Assembly (NCBI GenBank): GCA_947259495.1
Contig: CAMYLV010000003.1
Location: forward strand, 62,001 to 126,000
Direction: 5' to 3'
Length of the DNA: 64,000 nt
Source: an uncultured Desulfobacterales bacterium
GTDB taxonomy: Bacteria; Desulfobacterota; Desulfobacteria; Desulfobacterales; JAHEIW01
Below are positions 35,335 to 45,883 of this stretch, piece after piece. Position numbers and translations under genes: made by a program. How positions within the stretch are numbered: position 1 is the first letter of the stretch; each line of letters starts with the position of its first letter. The notes beneath the pieces are model-generated. The model was given only the letters and a program-made list of their open reading frames with translations, did not search any database and was not told the DNA's origin.

Positions 35335-36300
35335 ATGATTATGGCCTATTCGAAAATATTTGTCGCAACCGTCATGAGTCTGACCCTCACGGCGTTTTTC
35401 CCTGCCATTGCGAAACCTTACGTGCTTCAAGGTCTGCATATCATCCAGCTCATGGCCGAAAAACTGGGGCAGGCCGATAGCCTGTTTGTTTCCCAACGGG
35501 TAATCTTTTACAATGTCGAACCTCAGCCTGAAATTTTAGATGCAGAAAACAGCGGCGACATGGCTAAAGATACCGCCGAGCACCTGAACAACGGTCAACC
35601 GGCGGAGCCGGATGAAACTGTCTGGGCGCCTATTGAGCCCAAAGCCATTCAATTAGAAGAGTCTATCAGATATGTATTTTCACAGGCGTTTCGCTCCGAT
35701 ATTATCTCGGATACAAACCGGCGGACATATGTATATAATGGAGGGCAAAGCCTTACGGTGATTGACGGAATTATTGCCAATCTTACCGAGTCCCGCTTTG
35801 ACCTCTACAAGGATCTGTTGTTGTATCGCTCCCGCGAAACGCTTTCCGAGCGATTGGTGAATCTGGGGGTTGATGTTACCGTCTCCAGTCTGGGAAAATT
35901 TGACGATCGGCTTGCGCTTGTGGTCGGAGCTGAATTTCCAGACGAAACAGTCCCGCAGGTTTGGGTCGATAAGGATACCTTTCAACCCCTGCGCATGATT
36001 ATCCCCGCTGCCCACGATAACCGCACCGGCATTCTGGAAATTCGATACGCAGATTGGCTACAAATTGGAAATACATGGTATCCCATGCAAATTGAATTTA
36101 TTCAAGATGGTACGCTTGTGCGTGCGGTTGAAGTCAGTAATTTTCAGATCAATCCCGATTTTTCAGAAGACGAATTTGATATTGCGCGCTTGATGTCTGA
36201 ATATCGCCAAACCGATCAAACACCGAAAAGCACTGGAAATAACGAAGGCTTAAGCGAAGTTCAAAAAACCATCGAGGGATTCAAAAAAATATTTGAATAA
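35335..36300 (+). CDS. Exported LolA-like protein of unknown role
   Basis: 321 residues (ATG 35335 or 35341). A cleavable signal peptide spans about residues 3-26 (ending FFPAIAKP). The mature part has alternating amphipathic strands resembling LolA/LolB or outer-membrane lipoprotein-sorting folds: RRTYVYNGGQSLTVIDG, LALVVGAEFPDETVPQVWVD, LRMIIPAAHDNRTGILEIRYADWLQ. No lipobox cysteine. The two-base spacing to eno indicates co-transcription, with no functional link obvious. A possible terminator follows at 36311-36337. Confidence 0.75.
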   Translation: MIMAYSKIFVATVMSLTLTAFFPAIAKPYVLQGLHIIQLMAEKLGQADSLFVSQRVIFYNVEPQPEILDAENSGDMAKDTAEHLNNGQPAEPDETVWAPIEPKAIQLEESIRYVFSQAFRSDIISDTNRRTYVYNGGQSLTVIDGIIANLTESRFDLYKDLLLYRSRETLSERLVNLGVDVTVSSLGKFDDRLALVVGAEFPDETVPQVWVDKDTFQPLRMIIPAAHDNRTGILEIRYADWLQIGNTWYPMQIEFIQDGTLVRAVEVSNFQINPDFSEDEFDIARLMSEYRQTDQTPKSTGNNEGLSEVQKTIEGFKKIFE

Positions 36301-38301
<2,001 letters not shown>

Positions 38302-38326
38302 GACCTTATGGTCGACGCTTCTGCAC

Positions 38327-38428
38327 TTATACTGTTTTCCATAATAATGTTCCGGAATACGGAAGTGCGGCATAAGGGGTTGTCAAAAAACGTTTGAATA
38401 CCGCAACGTTTTTTGACAACCCCTATAA
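38327..38428 (+). repeat. R1 repeat, full copy (copy E)
   Basis: Complete element from TTATACTGTTTTCC to ACAACCCCTATAA with a perfect inner palindrome GGGGTTGTCAAAAAACGTT / AACGTTTTTTGACAACCCC. It lies just after pyrG and may double as a transcript end. Confidence 0.85.
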
Positions 38429-38447
38429 GTACTAGCCGGACATGTCA

Positions 38448-38474
38448 TTTGCGGATCCCGCAAAGCGGGATTTC
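38448..38474. terminator. Short hairpin between convergent genes
   Basis: GGATCCCGC-AAA-GCGGGATTTC stem loop after pyrG and before the end of the response-regulator gene. T-run is short, so terminator function is uncertain. Confidence 0.4.
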
Positions 38475-38501
38475 ACATCTATTCATAATCAAATCTGATA
38501 T

Positions 38502-39098
38502 CTATTTTTTAATTTGGGTAACCTTGCGATGGGTAAAGGCCTCCATGGTCTGCTGGGCGCAGTCCGGGCAATAGCTGGAAGTGATATCAAGGTTGGCCTT
38601 ATCATGGATAAATTGTTCAACCGCAACCCATTGCCCCTTGCCGGGCTCAGTCTGGCGGTCGTCTCTGATTTTTTTACACACGCAGCACATCGGCAACAGT
38701 TTTTGATAAAGCTGCAATTTTTGTCGAAGCGCTGCTTTTTCCTGACATTGATTGATGCGGTGAAGCATCTCTGCCGATTCACAGGGTTTCAGCAAATAAT
38801 CATCGGCTTCGTGTCGCAGGGCGTCGATAGCGGATTTCATATTGCCGTAGCCGGTCAGGATGATGACCATCGTGTCCGGGTTGAGCGCTTTGGCTTTTTT
38901 TAAGACCTGGATTCCGTCCACATTTTCCATGACCAAATCCGTAATAACCAGATCAAAATTCTTTTCGGCCAGCAATTCCAGCGCGCGGTCACCGCTGTTG
39001 GCTTCAGTTAAACCAAAGCCCTGGCTTTCAAGGTCTGCTCCGATGCCCTCCAGAATAAACGGGTCATCATCTACCAATAAAATACTGTATTCTTTCAT
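38502..39098 (-). CDS. Response regulator with Cys-rich C-terminal domain
   Basis: 198 residues. A receiver domain (about 4-120) has the acidic pair D10-D11, phospho-acceptor D54 (VITDLVMENVDG) and K104 in LLKPCE. After a helical linker comes C138-C139-V-C141 followed by KKIRDD, and then C177-x2-C180 (YCPDCAQQ). This pattern, CxxC...CxxC, suggests a zinc-binding or Fe-S tail; it recurs in deltaproteobacterial response regulators (recalled from general knowledge). It carries no DNA-binding domain. Ribosome site AGGACC precedes the ATG. Confidence 0.88.
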   Translation of the reverse strand: MKEYSILLVDDDPFILEGIGADLESQGFGLTEANSGDRALELLAEKNFDLVITDLVMENVDGIQVLKKAKALNPDTMVIILTGYGNMKSAIDALRHEADDYLLKPCESAEMLHRINQCQEKAALRQKLQLYQKLLPMCCVCKKIRDDRQTEPGKGQWVAVEQFIHDKANLDITSSYCPDCAQQTMEAFTHRKVTQIKK

Positions 39099-39218
39099 TT
39101 GGTCCTGCCTTTAGTCGGCGGCGGGGGCGTTGTTTGATGCAGGGTAGGATTAAGTCTCAGCGATTTCAAAATCAGATATTCCATAGCATAACACGATTTT
39201 CGTGATTCCAAAACATTT

Positions 39219-40727
39219 TCATTTTTCCAGCAGGTCATAACGGCTGATGAGGCGAGACAGGTAAGTTCTTTGGATATCCATGGTTTTGGCCGCTACGCTT
39301 CTATTTCCGCCGGTGTGCCGTAGATTCAGCGCGATGAATTCTTTTTTGAACATGTCGGTGGCTTCTTTTAACGTCAATCCGACTTTCATGCCCGGGTAGC
39401 TGGGTTTGGCGGCAAATTGGGGAAGATCTTCAGGCATCACAGCCCCACCGTTTCCCATGACAACCGCCCTTTCAATGGCGTTTTTCATCTCCCGTACATT
39501 TCCGGGCCAGTCATATTGAATCATGGCATTCATTGCCTTTTTGGAGATGGTCATATTCGACACACCGCGGTCGCGCTTGAAAATGTCTAAAAAATAATCG
39601 GCCAATAAGGGGATGTCTCCCTTGCGCTCCCTTATGGGTGGCATATGGATCTGGACAACATTGAGCCGGTAGTAAAGGTCTTCGCGGAACCGGCCCTCTG
39701 CAACTTCTTCGGCAATATTGCGATTCGTCGCTGCAATGACCCGAACATCGACCGGGATTGATTTATTCCCGCCGACCCGATAAAATACGCCTTCCTGCAA
39801 GATGCGAAGCAGTTTGGATTGCATGCCGGGGCTCATTTCGCCGATTTCATCTAGAAAAATGGTCCCTTTGTCAGCGAGCTCGAATTTTCCGATTTTGCGA
39901 CCGGTGGCTCCGGTATAGGCGCCTTTTTCATGGCCGAATAGCTCGTCTTCAAGCAAAGTCTCCGGCAGGGCCGCACAATTGAGCACGATCATGGATTCAT
40001 CTTTGCGGGCCCCCGCGCGGTGAATCAGCCGGGCGAGCAATTCTTTGCCGGTACCGCTTTCCCCCAGGATTAAGGTACTGGCCTTGGAATTTGCGACTTT
40101 GACGGCATCGGAGATAACTTTTCTAAGGGCCGGACTTTCTCCAATAAGTTCGTATTTAAGATCCAGCTCTTCTTTGAGATCTCTGATTTCTTTCTTGTCG
40201 TGTTCGATTTTTCGCGCGTTGCCGATCCCCACCGCAGCGAGTTCGGCAAAAACCGATAATCTCTTTAAATCTTCACCTGTGATTGCACTGCCGTCGGCCT
40301 TGTCGATAATTTCAACAACGCCGATGATTTCACCCCGAAGTTTCATCGGAACGCAGGCAATAGAGCGCGTTTCAAATCCAATGCTCTCGCTGATTTCTTT
40401 ATACCAGCGCGGATCCTCGGATACATTGGGGATCAGCAGCGGTTCGCCCGTCTGGGCCACATATCCCGCGATGCCCTGTCCCATTTCAATTTCAAACTGT
40501 TTGACATCATCTTTTTTTTCTCCGGTGGCGACCTTGAAGTACAATCGCTGCGTTTTTGGATCCAACAATAACAAGGAACTGGCTTTGGCGTCCATCATGC
40601 GCGTGGCGGTTTCAATGATCAGCTCCAGTAGCTGATCCAGATCCTGAACCGATGACACCCAGGTGGAGATTTCTTTCAAACGATCAATGGAAATACCCGC
40701 ATCCTTTGCTTTTTTATCCATTTTCAT
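39219..40727 (-). CDS. GAF-domain sigma-54-dependent transcription activator
   Basis: 502 residues. An N-terminal GAF domain (about 25-175) precedes the AAA+ module with Walker A GESGTGKE, the sigma-54-contact loop GAYTGA (a common variant of GAFTGA), Walker B GTIFLDEIGEM and the arginine-finger region YRLNVVQIHMPPIRERKGDI. A Fis-type helix-turn-helix ends the protein (GGNRSVAAKTMDIQRTYLSRL). The GAF domain suggests control by a small ligand or redox state rather than phosphorylation. It is preceded by a 231-base AT-rich spacer; no sigma-54 promoter was found for it. Confidence 0.95.
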   Translation of the reverse strand: MKMDKKAKDAGISIDRLKEISTWVSSVQDLDQLLELIIETATRMMDAKASSLLLLDPKTQRLYFKVATGEKKDDVKQFEIEMGQGIAGYVAQTGEPLLIPNVSEDPRWYKEISESIGFETRSIACVPMKLRGEIIGVVEIIDKADGSAITGEDLKRLSVFAELAAVGIGNARKIEHDKKEIRDLKEELDLKYELIGESPALRKVISDAVKVANSKASTLILGESGTGKELLARLIHRAGARKDESMIVLNCAALPETLLEDELFGHEKGAYTGATGRKIGKFELADKGTIFLDEIGEMSPGMQSKLLRILQEGVFYRVGGNKSIPVDVRVIAATNRNIAEEVAEGRFREDLYYRLNVVQIHMPPIRERKGDIPLLADYFLDIFKRDRGVSNMTISKKAMNAMIQYDWPGNVREMKNAIERAVVMGNGGAVMPEDLPQFAAKPSYPGMKVGLTLKEATDMFKKEFIALNLRHTGGNRSVAAKTMDIQRTYLSRLISRYDLLEK

Positions 40728-40958
40728 ACACCTTAAAGCAACCGCAGAATTAATTTGCCTATTTATGCATAAATGCGTTTAGCACATTTGTCGAAACCAA
40801 CTCGACCGACTAATATTTAAATTTTATATATATACCAAATGCTTATACCTTGAATAGGCGTCCAGGCAGTTCGCTCTGAGAAACTTCTCGGCCAGCATAT
40901 TTTCACTTTTGTATACGAATTATAGCATAGTTCGGTTTCATGTCAATTTTTATATAGA

Positions 40959-41612
40959 TTATTGTGCACTTTTTTGAATATATCTTGATTTTTGCCGCAA
41001 AAAAGTGGTCTGTTCCCAGTGGACCGAGTATGTCAAAAAATCTTTCATACCGCCGTACCAGGGGTAATTTACCCAAAAAGATACTCCGAAAAAATCGAAA
41101 TAGGCCGTCTGGGTAACTTTTGTTTTCTGGCCTGAAGGGCCAGCCGCTTCGAGTTGAATAGATCCATGATGAAATTTTTGGCCGCATTCTGCTGGATTTA
41201 AAAGCACAAAATCAAGCCGATACTCGGCAGGGAAGAGCGTTGTTTGCCAGCGAAATTTGGCTTTGGGCCTGTGGGTATACAGATATTCACTGAAAATATC
41301 CTCGGTCACGACAACATTTGTGTGGTGGCTGATCAATCGGTGGGCCTTAATAAATTTGTTGGTTTTCAACAAATCGTTATCAAAATCTGTCTTAAACTTC
41401 CAGAAAGCATTGAGCGGTGCCTCAACCACATACACGAGCTCATATCCACTTCCATTGCCGTCTTTATGTTGCGATTGGAGCTTGCGAATGAACGCTTTGC
41501 CTTCAACTAGCGCCGCTTTGTCCGGTTCCTTGGCCGGCAATTCCAGCGTCGAAAGGGGCAATACAACAAAGCATTGGGCCAAAAGAACCCACTTTAGCAG
41601 CCGGAGTCGCAT
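40959..41612 (-). CDS. Exported protein with START/SRPBCC-like fold, unknown role
   Basis: 217 residues. A signal peptide occupies about residues 1-27 (LLKWVLLAQCFVVLPLST). The mature part resembles a hydrophobic-ligand-binding START-type fold (YELVYVVEAPLNAFWKFKTD, TNVVVTEDIFSEYLYTHRPK, VTQTAYFDFFGVSFWVNYPW). No catalytic motif. It follows the giant SIS/amidotransferase gene with a 92-base gap; linkage is unproven. Confidence 0.7.
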   Translation of the reverse strand: MRLRLLKWVLLAQCFVVLPLSTLELPAKEPDKAALVEGKAFIRKLQSQHKDGNGSGYELVYVVEAPLNAFWKFKTDFDNDLLKTNKFIKAHRLISHHTNVVVTEDIFSEYLYTHRPKAKFRWQTTLFPAEYRLDFVLLNPAECGQKFHHGSIQLEAAGPSGQKTKVTQTAYFDFFGVSFWVNYPWYGGMKDFLTYSVHWEQTTFLRQKSRYIQKSAQ

Positions 41613-41704
41613 TGATTGGCTCAGATTGGTTTAATGGTGGATGTGTCTTGCAGTCTGTTACAGTTGTTTTTTTAATCCAAAATTTCAAGCATAAAATCAT
41701 GCCA

Positions 41705-44700
41705 CTATGTGCCGACCTGAGATACGATGAATTCACTCACCTTTTCTGCGGACCGTCCAAATAATTCCTCAATGGCCATGCTCTCAAGCAATTGATCATC
41801 CCAGACAATAGTGTTTTCCTGTACGATATTTTGAATGTGTTCGTATTTACCGCCCAGGGCTTTGATTTTAGCGCTCAGCGGAATGTTTTCTCTAAACATA
41901 ATATGCAGCAAAAGCAGATTTTCAATGATGCTCGGTGATGAGGGTGAATGGGAAAGGACCGGTATAACAACGATGCTGCGTTCATCTTTGCGGCCCTTAC
42001 CGATGTAAACGTTACCCTGTCTGACAATGATGCGTTTGGTTCCTTTCAACTGGGCATCGACTTCAACCCGTGAAGGGACATTACTGGCAGCACCTCTCTT
42101 GGCGACAACGTTAATGGTCGTCTCTTTTACCGGTTCGCCCAATAGATTTAAACCTTCAATGCGATAGAGAATGGATCCGGTGATATCGCTTATTATTTCC
42201 TGTAAATTTTTCAACACGATAATATTGCTGGCCGTCAGTTGAGAAACGCTGAAAGTTTCCGCCGCCAGAGCCTCAAATAAGATTCCTTCCAGGCGCTCAC
42301 TGATCCGACTGGTTCCAACGGTGACGGTTTTGGCCTGGTGTTTGATGGCATCCACCGGGCGTGCCATATAATTGATCGCCTGCCCCAGGTAGTTGAACAT
42401 CGCATTGAGCATATTGGCGGCGGTGCCCTTCTGGCTGAAATCAAGTTCAAAGTCGGAAACCGGCAATCGACCGGATAGATATTTGAGCAGTAAAGTTAAA
42501 TCCGAAGTGACGTCCGACCCGATAGCCGCCGGGAACTGTTTTTTTGCTTTTTGGACTCTAAACGCTTTATCAAAATGGGCTACTTTTTCCTGAAATGTTT
42601 TCTCGAGAATAATTTCATATACCGTCAAGCCCTCAGCGGCATGTGTCTGGATACTTTTTTGCAGGTCCTCCTGGAATCGATACAAAAACCGTGAGCCGTC
42701 ATTGATGGATAGCGCGGCATAATAGCCCCAGATGTGGCCCACTAGCGTATTTAAAATGGGAGCCAGATGCTCTGCAACGGGCGGGACTCGAAAAACATCG
42801 GCGGCATACGGATTAAAACGATCTTCGCCTTCATCGGCAATGACAACAGGGGTTGCTTTGTGCGCTTTGAATATGGCTGTGTCTTTGATAATGTCGCCAA
42901 TTACCGTGCTTCTTGAACCGGCGGCGCACACGATGATCAGCGGTTCTGAAGACAGATCAATGTGTTTTTTGTCCTCAACGTAATCCGAGGAAATCGTTTT
43001 ATAACAAAGTTCACTGAGTTTGATACGAATTTCATCGGCGGCAGCTTTGTTCGGTCCGCTGCCAACAGCCGCCCAGTAAGTTTTGGTAACGGCCAGCTTC
43101 CGGGCGGAGCGTTTGATGGCCTCTCGCATTGCAAGCACCTTGCGCATGTGCGACGGTAGTGCCAGTAGTCGCCGGGTCTCCTCGTTTACAAATGCATCAT
43201 CACGGCAATTTTTTAAGCGGGCGATATACAAGCCCAAAACGGCACCGGCGACGATTTGGGAATAAAAGGCTTTGGTGGAAGCCACCGACATTTCAATATC
43301 CCGACCGCTGCTGGTATACATCACCCCGTTGACCTTAAACGTGATATCCGAATCCCGACGATTGACAATCGCCAGGGTGTATGCTCCGCGTTCTTTGACC
43401 ATATCAACGGTGCGGTTGGTGTCGGTGGTAGTGCCGGACTGACTGATGGCCACCACCAGCGTGTCGGTCATAGCATGGGTGCTGTCATTTTCATTTAATT
43501 GAAAACCGCTGAATTCCGAAGCTTTGAGAGCACTGATCTGAATAGCCGGGTTATCCAGATAATAATTCAGGATATTGGCACAGGCCAATGCGGCGACACC
43601 GGCGGTGCCCTGACCGATAAAAAAGATACGCTTTATCTGATTGGTTGCCAGCGCTTTTTGCAGGGATTGGGGGATGATGGTTTCATCCAATGCAATCGTG
43701 TATTGCGAAGGGTGGTCTTCTTTGAATTTCCAGCGGTTCTGCAGCGTTTTTTCAACCGATGCTGGCGATTCTGAAATTTCTTTTAAAAAATAGTGTGGAA
43801 AATTTTGGCGATCGATATCCCGGGTGGTTATTTCGGTATACTTTATGTCGCTTTCCTTGAGCATGAATGGGGTGCCATCATAAAACCGGGCGTCGATGCC
43901 ATCCAGTCCCCCGCTGCTTGTCTGGTCCAAAATAAAAATTTGCCCCTGGGTGCGCCCCTGCTGGCCGGCTATTGTTTTCTCGCCGTCCAGTTTGAGGTAA
44001 TAGGGCGTTTCTTCCACGAAGCCGTAAACCTCAGAGCTGGCCATATAATGCTCATCTGCGATACCGACAAAGATCGCCTGTCCGCTACCCCTTTGCGCCA
44101 GAAACAGTTTTCCGGGCGCCAGATCCGTGTGCATGGAGATGGCATGGGAGCCCTCAAAATCGTTGACGGCCAATCGAAAAGCCTCATCGATCGTCTGGCC
44201 CTGCTGGAAATACTGCTGGATTCTAAGCGGAATAATCTTCGTGTCGGTGGTGATGTCGCTGTGAATTTGCGCGGTGGTGCTTTCTAATTCAGTCTTTAGT
44301 TGCTGAAAATTATCGATATCGCCATTCAGGCAGGTGTGAATAATGCCGCATTTTGCGGTGGCATTGCCGGTGCTGTGGTTATCGACAGGGTGACAGTTTG
44401 CCTCCGTGATGGCGCCCACCGATGCCCAACGGGTGTGCGCTGAAACCGTGTCAAATGCGGCGGGAATCGTCGCCAGAACCTGAAAAACGGGGTCATTTGC
44501 AATTTGCCGGCGCAAATACCGCACGTTGTCGCCAAGGCTCCCGATTTCAAGTGCGATTTTATAAGTAACTGCAACGGCCACCCGCTTCTTTCCGTCCGCT
44601 CGGGTGGTGGGCTGGCAGTTGATTCCACCGTTAATCAGCGGGTCCGGATCGCACCGTTTCTTAAATTCATCGAGCTGACCGGCCTGCTCGAGAGCCGTTT

Positions 44701-45478
44701 GACCTTTTTGAAATTCAGGCCTTTCAAAAATAAACATGATGGAAATGCCCGCCGAATCTCTGCCCCTGACCTCAAGTCGGTCAATGCTGTTCAGCACTAC
44801 ATTGAGCTTTTTAAACAGGCAAACGCTTGACGGTGAAGGCGTTTCAGGACTGCGGGCCAAAAGATCTCGAATTTTTTTTGTATTGGCAAGTATATCATTT
44901 TCAAGACGCCAGTTGATATCCTTCAGTTTTTCAATCGCCCGGGCCATCAGATTGACACGCTCGGCGGAAAGATGGCCCATTTGTTCGGCCAGCAGGTCGC
45001 TTTCAACGGCCGTTATGGCAGCCAGACGCTCTGCCAGCTGCTGAAGTCGGCTCTGGGTCTTTTCGTCTGAATAAACCTCAAAAAATTGAGCGTCGGTTTT
45101 TAATGCCTGCACGGCGCTCCACAACGCCGCCAATTTTTCGCGGCCGCTCAGATAACAACCCTTCCAACGATCAGCCTGTGCGCAAGAACGATAATCGCTG
45201 GTCTCGATCTGGCGGACCAGATCTTCGAGCGAGCCGAGGTCGATTTTAGTGGGGGCGGACTTTTTGTTTTTAATCGCCACAATTCCGGCAATGCCGCAGC
45301 AGAGCATGGTTTGCCGACAAGGGCAAAACACGATGGACCCATCGGGTACGCGGTCGATATATTTTCCGAAATAAACATTAGCCGCAAGAAGTGCGCGGAC
45401 CCAAGCGACCTGCAGTTGAAAAAAATTATAGATGGATCTTAAAAGCTGCCGATGATGGGTGAAAAAGGGTGTTTTCAT
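41705..45478 (-). CDS. Double-length GlmS-like amidotransferase and SIS-domain protein
   Basis: About 1257 residues from ATG 45478 (AAGAAG upstream); ATG 45502 is made by the end of an R1 repeat and ATG 45307 (three residues before the active Cys) is also possible. Residue numbers here count from 45502. Glutaminase signatures: CCGIAGI at C69, LEVRGRDSAGISI near 243-255, HTRWASVGAITEANCHP near 356, NGDIDNF and DITTDTKI. An approximately 150-residue helical insert separates C69 from the RGRDSAG motif. Two SIS domains follow (GQGTAGVAALA, SQSGTTTDT; GSGPNKAAADEI, CAAGSRSTV), then a C-terminal extension of roughly 300 residues with no known fold. GlmS is usually about 610 residues. Confidence 0.85.
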   Translation of the reverse strand: MKTPFFTHHRQLLRSIYNFFQLQVAWVRALLAANVYFGKYIDRVPDGSIVFCPCRQTMLCCGIAGIVAIKNKKSAPTKIDLGSLEDLVRQIETSDYRSCAQADRWKGCYLSGREKLAALWSAVQALKTDAQFFEVYSDEKTQSRLQQLAERLAAITAVESDLLAEQMGHLSAERVNLMARAIEKLKDINWRLENDILANTKKIRDLLARSPETPSPSSVCLFKKLNVVLNSIDRLEVRGRDSAGISIMFIFERPEFQKGQTALEQAGQLDEFKKRCDPDPLINGGINCQPTTRADGKKRVAVAVTYKIALEIGSLGDNVRYLRRQIANDPVFQVLATIPAAFDTVSAHTRWASVGAITEANCHPVDNHSTGNATAKCGIIHTCLNGDIDNFQQLKTELESTTAQIHSDITTDTKIIPLRIQQYFQQGQTIDEAFRLAVNDFEGSHAISMHTDLAPGKLFLAQRGSGQAIFVGIADEHYMASSEVYGFVEETPYYLKLDGEKTIAGQQGRTQGQIFILDQTSSGGLDGIDARFYDGTPFMLKESDIKYTEITTRDIDRQNFPHYFLKEISESPASVEKTLQNRWKFKEDHPSQYTIALDETIIPQSLQKALATNQIKRIFFIGQGTAGVAALACANILNYYLDNPAIQISALKASEFSGFQLNENDSTHAMTDTLVVAISQSGTTTDTNRTVDMVKERGAYTLAIVNRRDSDITFKVNGVMYTSSGRDIEMSVASTKAFYSQIVAGAVLGLYIARLKNCRDDAFVNEETRRLLALPSHMRKVLAMREAIKRSARKLAVTKTYWAAVGSGPNKAAADEIRIKLSELCYKTISSDYVEDKKHIDLSSEPLIIVCAAGSRSTVIGDIIKDTAIFKAHKATPVVIADEGEDRFNPYAADVFRVPPVAEHLAPILNTLVGHIWGYYAALSINDGSRFLYRFQEDLQKSIQTHAAEGLTVYEIILEKTFQEKVAHFDKAFRVQKAKKQFPAAIGSDVTSDLTLLLKYLSGRLPVSDFELDFSQKGTAANMLNAMFNYLGQAINYMARPVDAIKHQAKTVTVGTSRISERLEGILFEALAAETFSVSQLTASNIIVLKNLQEIISDITGSILYRIEGLNLLGEPVKETTINVVAKRGAASNVPSRVEVDAQLKGTKRIIVRQGNVYIGKGRKDERSIVVIPVLSHSPSSPSIIENLLLLHIMFRENIPLSAKIKALGGKYEHIQNIVQENTIVWDDQLLESMAIEELFGRSAEKVSEFIVSQVGT

Positions 45479-45879
45479 TTTTCTTCTTTTCTGGAAAGGC
45501 ATATAGGGATTGTCAAAAAAACGTTGCGGTATTCAAACGTTTTTTCTAAAACCCCTTATGCCGCACTTCCGTATTCCGAAACATTATTATGGAAAACGGT
45601 ATAAAAATTGATTAACAATGCAAACTCGCCATAACATAATATTATCGCCCATGGCCCGCAGAGGGTCAAGGGTTCTGTTCAGGTTCCGGGGTCCAGAGGC
45701 TGGGGGTTCCGGGGTTCAGGATTTCAATTGGTCGGCCTCTGGCTACTCGCTGCTGGCTACTGGTTAAGAACCTATAACCAATGACCGGCAGCCAGCGGCC
45801 AGTGGCCAGTGGCCAAGAGCAAACAGCCGACAACCAGAGGCCACAACTTTTGAACCTCTGAACGCTGAACCTTTGAACC
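45479..45879. other. Repeat-filled spacer between metG and the GlmS-like gene
   Basis: 401 bases holding R1 copy F (45501-45605) and a compound heptamer element (45661-45883). No gene is supported. Confidence 0.6.
45501..45605 (-). repeat. R1 repeat, full copy in reverse orientation (copy F)
   Basis: Starts at ATATAGGGATTGTCAAAAAA and ends at GGAAAACGGTATA, the reverse of copies A and E. It lies immediately upstream of the GlmS-like gene and overlaps its most distal ATG. Confidence 0.85.
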
Positions 45880-45883
45880 CTAC
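45661..45883. repeat. Compound heptamer-phased inverted repeat (family R3)
   Basis: The outer left arm repeats in seven-base steps (GGGTCAA GGGTTCT, TTCCGGG, GGGTTCA), and the outer right arm is the inverse (GAACCTC TGAACGC, then TGAACCT TTGAACC). Inside, CTCTGGC TACTCGC TGCTGGC TACTGGT pairs with CAGCGGC CAGTGGC CAGTGGC. It ends at the metG stop codon. Confidence 0.75.
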
